Positions 61,229-64,000 of a stretch of DNA of 64,000 nucleotides are shown piece by piece (the first letter of the stretch is position 1; every line of letters begins with the position of its first letter). A program made the translations under genes and the position numbers. The notes under the pieces are model-generated. The model was not told the DNA's origin. It did not search any database and saw only the letters and a list, made by a program, of their open reading frames with translations. This DNA is from Mycolicibacterium helvum (lineage in GTDB: Bacteria > Actinomycetota > Actinomycetes > Mycobacteriales > Mycobacteriaceae). The DNA is taken from the NCBI RefSeq assembly GCF_010731895.1, contig NZ_AP022596.1:2666001-2730000 (forward strand), given 5' to 3'.

Positions 61229-62587
61229 ATGGAACTGATTTCGCCAACCGATTCGATGTTCTTGCTGGCCGAGTCGCGTGAACACCCCATGCACGTCGGC
61301 GGCTTGCAACTGTTCGAGTTGCCTGAAGGGGCCGGCCCGGAATTCCTCGCCGACATCTACGCCGAGATGCTCGCCGACAACGACGTGCAGCCCACGTTCC
61401 GCAAGCATCCCGGTGAGCTGCTTGGCGGCATCGCCAACCTCACCTGGTCCTTCGACCGCGACATCGACCTCGAATACCACCTGCGTCGGTCGGCTCTTCC
61501 TTCGCCCGGACGGGTTCGCGAACTGCTCGAGCTGACCTCGCGGCTGCACGGCAGCCTCCTGGACCGGCACCGCCCGCTGTGGGAGACCCACCTCGTCGAG
61601 GGGCTCAACGATGGGCGGGTCGCCGTCTACACCAAGGTCCATCACTCGCTGCTCGACGGCGTCTCGGCAATGAAGCTCGTGCGTCGCTCGCTGTCCACGG
61701 ATCCGCAAGACACGCAGGTGCGGGCGCCGTACAGCCTTGCGCCGCGTCGACGCACCAAGGAAAAGGACAGCGTGACGCCGGTGGGCGAGCTGAAACGACT
61801 GGCCGGATCGATCGCGGGCCTTGGCCCCTCGGCGTTGACCTTCGCCCGTGCCGGCCTGCTGGAACAGCAGCTGACGTTGCCGTTCGTGGCGCCCAAGACG
61901 ATGTTCAACGTGGCCATCGGTGGGGCCCGCCGGGTTGCGGCGCAGTCCTGGCCGATCAAACGCATCGTCGCGATCAAGGACGCCGCCGGTGTCACCGTCA
62001 ACGACGTCATCCTGGCGATGTGCGCCGGCGCCCTACGTGCCTACCTCATCGAGCACGACGCACTGCCGGACCGGCCGCTTATCGCCATGGTCCCGGTCAA
62101 CCTGCGCTCCGAGAACGACCACTCCGGCGGCAATCAGGTCGGCAGCATCCTGTGCAGCCTGGCCACCGACCTCAGTGATCCCGGGCAACGCCTGGCTACG
62201 ATCCACGCGTCGATCAGCGGCAACAAGGAAGTGTTCTCGCAGTTGCCCAGACTGCAGCAGCTGGCTCTGTCGGCGTTCAACGTTGCACCGCTGGCGTTGA
62301 CCCTGCTGCCGGCGCTCGCGGCCGCGGCCCAGCCGCCGTTCAACATCGTGATCTCCAACGTGCCCGGCTCCCGTGAGCCGCTGTATTGGCGAGGAGCCCG
62401 GCTCGACGGGAATTACCCGCTGTCGATCGCGCTGGACGGACAGGCGCTCAACATCACGCTGTCTAACAATGCCGACAACCTCGACTTCGGGCTGGTCGGC
62501 TGCCGGCGCAGCATCCCGCATCTGCAGCGGTTGCTGGTTCACCTGGAAAACTCGCTGACCGCGCTCGAAGAGGCAGTCGGAGGGTAG
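61229..62587 (+). CDS. WS/DGAT wax ester synthase/diacylglycerol acyltransferase family protein
   Basis: 452 residues. Catalytic HHxxxDG in YTKVHHSLLDGVSAMKLV near residue 137, plus MVPVNLRSENDHSGGNQVG near residue 288 and NIVISNVPGSREPLYW near 372. Enzymes of this family make triacylglycerol or wax esters for storage lipid. The paralogue cannot be named from sequence alone. A bidirectional terminator separates it from lpqH. Confidence 0.92.
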   Translation: MELISPTDSMFLLAESREHPMHVGGLQLFELPEGAGPEFLADIYAEMLADNDVQPTFRKHPGELLGGIANLTWSFDRDIDLEYHLRRSALPSPGRVRELLELTSRLHGSLLDRHRPLWETHLVEGLNDGRVAVYTKVHHSLLDGVSAMKLVRRSLSTDPQDTQVRAPYSLAPRRRTKEKDSVTPVGELKRLAGSIAGLGPSALTFARAGLLEQQLTLPFVAPKTMFNVAIGGARRVAAQSWPIKRIVAIKDAAGVTVNDVILAMCAGALRAYLIEHDALPDRPLIAMVPVNLRSENDHSGGNQVGSILCSLATDLSDPGQRLATIHASISGNKEVFSQLPRLQQLALSAFNVAPLALTLLPALAAAAQPPFNIVISNVPGSREPLYWRGARLDGNYPLSIALDGQALNITLSNNADNLDFGLVGCRRSIPHLQRLLVHLENSLTALEEAVGG

Positions 62588-62598
62588 CCGAACATAAA

Positions 62599-62633
62599 GA
62601 AGCGGCGGTGACCCCTCAGGGCACCGCCGCTTC
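62599..62633. terminator. Bidirectional terminator between the acyltransferase gene and lpqH
   Basis: GAAGCGGCGGTG pairs perfectly with CACCGCCGCTTC (12 bp) around an 11-nt loop. It is 11 bp after the acyltransferase stop and 11 bp before the lpqH stop, so it can serve both converging genes. Confidence 0.88.
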
Positions 62634-62644
62634 GTTGTCCCCCG

Positions 62645-63154
62645 CTACGGGCAGGTGACCTGGATTTCGAAGGGCTTGGTCACCGGCTGCATCGGGTTGG
62701 CCATGTCCACACCCGTGGCAGTTCCGCTGATCTTGTAGGTGCTGCCGTCCTTGGTGACGGTCGCGTTGGCCCCACCGGGCACACCGGCCGTGTAACCCAG
62801 CGTCACGCCGTTGACGTTGCCGAGCCCGACGGACTGGACGGTCGAGCCGTCCGCGGACAGCACTGCTGCGATACCGGTCATCGCCTCGCCGATCGCGATG
62901 TTGACGTTGCCGCCCGCCGTCGCGCAGACGACCTGACCCTGGACGTTCTGCGCCTGGCCGTCGATCGTGACCTTGGTGCTGCCGGCGCCGGCGCTCGCGG
63001 TCGCTGACCCTGCCGCACTCGTTGTCGCCGCAGCGGAGGTAGTAGCGGTCGCGGTCGCTGTCGACGTTGACTTGTTGTCGTCCTTGGAACAACCGGATAA
63101 CCCGGCCACCAAGACTGCGGCGCCGGCTACGGTCACCACCAATCCACGTTTCAC
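62645..63154 (-). CDS. lpqH: 19-kDa lipoprotein antigen-family protein LpqH
   Basis: 169 residues. Lipoprotein signal [14 protein letters not shown] (lipobox LSGC, Cys22), a Thr/Ala/Ser-rich linker suited to O-mannosylation ([20 protein letters not shown]), then the LpqH domain ([38 protein letters not shown]) with two cysteines likely disulfide-bonded. GTG at 63154 has AAGGAGAC upstream. In M. tuberculosis lpqH lies next to tcrXY; here it is some 30 kb away, so the region is rearranged. Confidence 0.92.
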   Translation of the reverse strand: MKRGLVVTVAGAAVLVAGLSGCSKDDNKSTSTATATATTSAAATTSAAGSATASAGAGSTKVTIDGQAQNVQGQVVCATAGGNVNIAIGEAMTGIAAVLSADGSTVQSVGLGNVNGVTLGYTAGVPGGANATVTKDGSTYKISGTATGVDMANPMQPVTKPFEIQVTCP

Positions 63155-63175
63155 CGATGTCTCCTTAGGTAGGCG

Positions 63176-63199
63176 TGATCCGTCGACATTGACGGATCA
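63176..63199. promoter_or_regulatory. Inverted repeat in the lpqH leader
   Basis: TGATCCGTC-N6-GACGGATCA, with perfect 9-bp arms, sits 22 bp upstream of the lpqH start and 9 bp beyond its Shine-Dalgarno. It could be an operator or a 5' UTR stem-loop. Confidence 0.45.
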
Positions 63200-63337
63200 T
63201 CGAGTGAAGTATGTGTCGCGAATTTCCGCTGGTGGCAGGAATGGACGAAATATCCGCCTGACAGCTGACTCGCAGTAATTATCTCGAGTACCGGGCAAAT
63301 CCGTGTCGGCGCAAGAAAAGTCGGTATCTTCACCGTC

Positions 63338-64000
63338 GTGCAGACGTTACGAACTCCCGATGAGCGATTTGCCGAGATCCCCAATTTCCCTTATGTGCCG
63401 CATTATTGCGAGCTCGACGACGGCGACGGCGGCCGTATCAGGGTGGCCTGGATCGAGGACGGACCCGCCGATGCCGACCCGATTCTGCTGCTGCATGGCG
63501 AACCGTCCTGGTCATTTTTGTACCGCAAGATGATTCCCGTTCTGGTCGCCGCCGGATATCGCGTCGTCTGCCCGGATCTGGTCGGATTCGGCCGTTCGGA
63601 CAAGCCGACCCGCCGCGAGGATCACACCTACGCCCGGCATGTCGAATGGATGCGCGCGTGCGTGTTCGATGTCCTCGATCTGCGCCGGGTGACCTTGTTC
63701 GGTCAGGACTGGGGCGGGCTGATCGGGCTACGTCTGGCGGCCGAGAATCCGGACCGCATTTCCCGCATCGTCGTCGCCAACACGGGGCTGCCGACCGGCG
63801 ACTTCGCTATGCCCGAAGTGTGGTGGCGATTCCGTGAGGCGATCCAGACCTCGCCGCGCATCGATGTGGGGCGGTTCGTTGAGTCGGGCTGTCTGCGGCC
63901 GATGGACGACGAGGTACGCGAGGCCTACAACGCGCCGTTCCCCGATGACAGCTTCTGCGCCGGTCCGCGGGCCATGCCCGGCTTGGTGCCGACCACCCCG
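63338..64000 (+). CDS. Haloalkane dehalogenase-like alpha/beta hydrolase, N-terminal part
   Basis: The first 221 codons from GTG at 63338; the frame is open at the window end. ILLLHGEPSWSFLYRKMIPV near residue 49 contains the haloalkane-dehalogenase HGEPxWSFLYR motif, CPDLVGFGRSDKP follows, and the nucleophile Asp is in LFGQDWGGLIGL near residue 125. Such enzymes split carbon-halogen bonds by hydrolysis. It diverges from lpqH across 183 bp. Confidence 0.88.
   Translation, partial: MQTLRTPDERFAEIPNFPYVPHYCELDDGDGGRIRVAWIEDGPADADPILLLHGEPSWSFLYRKMIPVLVAAGYRVVCPDLVGFGRSDKPTRREDHTYARHVEWMRACVFDVLDLRRVTLFGQDWGGLIGLRLAAENPDRISRIVVANTGLPTGDFAMPEVWWRFREAIQTSPRIDVGRFVESGCLRPMDDEVREAYNAPFPDDSFCAGPRAMPGLVPTTP

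Overview
The window is mycobacterial chromosome: high GC, many GTG starts and tightly overlapping genes. It carries cell-wall genes confined to mycolic-acid bacteria (aftA, dprE1/dprE2, glfT1, wzm/wzt, lpqH, a WS/DGAT acyltransferase, the proteasome activator bpa, a 13E12 HNH gene). Much of it is the M. tuberculosis Rv3752c-Rv3792 neighbourhood, rearranged and with extra modules. The species cannot be named from the sequence. DprE1 has alanine where M. tuberculosis has the benzothiazinone-target cysteine.

Layout. 1-3.1 kb: arabinan precursor synthesis (GtrA-like protein, DprE1, DprE2, start of AftA). 3.2-7.3 kb: HD hydrolase, PNPOx-like protein, an HNH/13E12 gene with a perfect SOS box over its start codon, two broken transposases and a 14-copy 8-bp tandem repeat. 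7.3-12.4 kb: galactan export and priming (Wzm, GlfT1, Wzt), Bpa and an Rv3779-like membrane protein. 12.5-24.4 kb: housekeeping genes (a PLP-fold protein lacking its lysine, quinone reductase, MarR, enoyl-CoA hydratase family protein, APC permease, cysE-cysK, hisC), tRNA-Ser and tRNA-Arg genes, a GGDEF protein and small secreted or membrane proteins.

24.5-37 kb: a six-gene minus-strand operon (DUF5666-like, DUF1622, ThrE-type exporter, APH kinase, acyl-CoA dehydrogenase, SDR) diverges from tcrX-tcrY. tcrXY is followed by two ArnT-like glycosyltransferases and a fused GT2-GtrA protein. The shared control region holds three 11-bp-phased CATAG repeats, the arrangement expected of an OmpR-type regulator site. 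37-41 kb: secreted phosphoesterase and alkyl sulfatase. 41-49.7 kb: a second APH/SDR/acyl-CoA dehydrogenase operon with its own TetR and quinone reductase, facing a CoA-transferase, then a metallopeptidase, a phosphatase and a third APH protein.

49.7-64 kb: LapA-like protein, the proXVWZ osmoprotectant transporter, tyrA, tadA and its partner, tRNA-Ser(CGA), a truncated-looking ESX-substrate-like pair, a TetR-controlled membrane cluster with orphan oxidase subunits III and IV, a WS/DGAT enzyme, lpqH and a partial haloalkane dehalogenase.

The most interesting reading is that the two APH + acyl-CoA dehydrogenase + SDR operons encode 4-hydroxyacyl-CoA breakdown by phosphorylation and elimination. 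The logic is that of LvaA/LvaC/LvaD in Pseudomonas levulinate catabolism and of the kinase-dehydrogenase fusions ACAD10/ACAD11. Both dehydrogenases have Asp where classical acyl-CoA dehydrogenases of the MCAD type carry the catalytic Glu.
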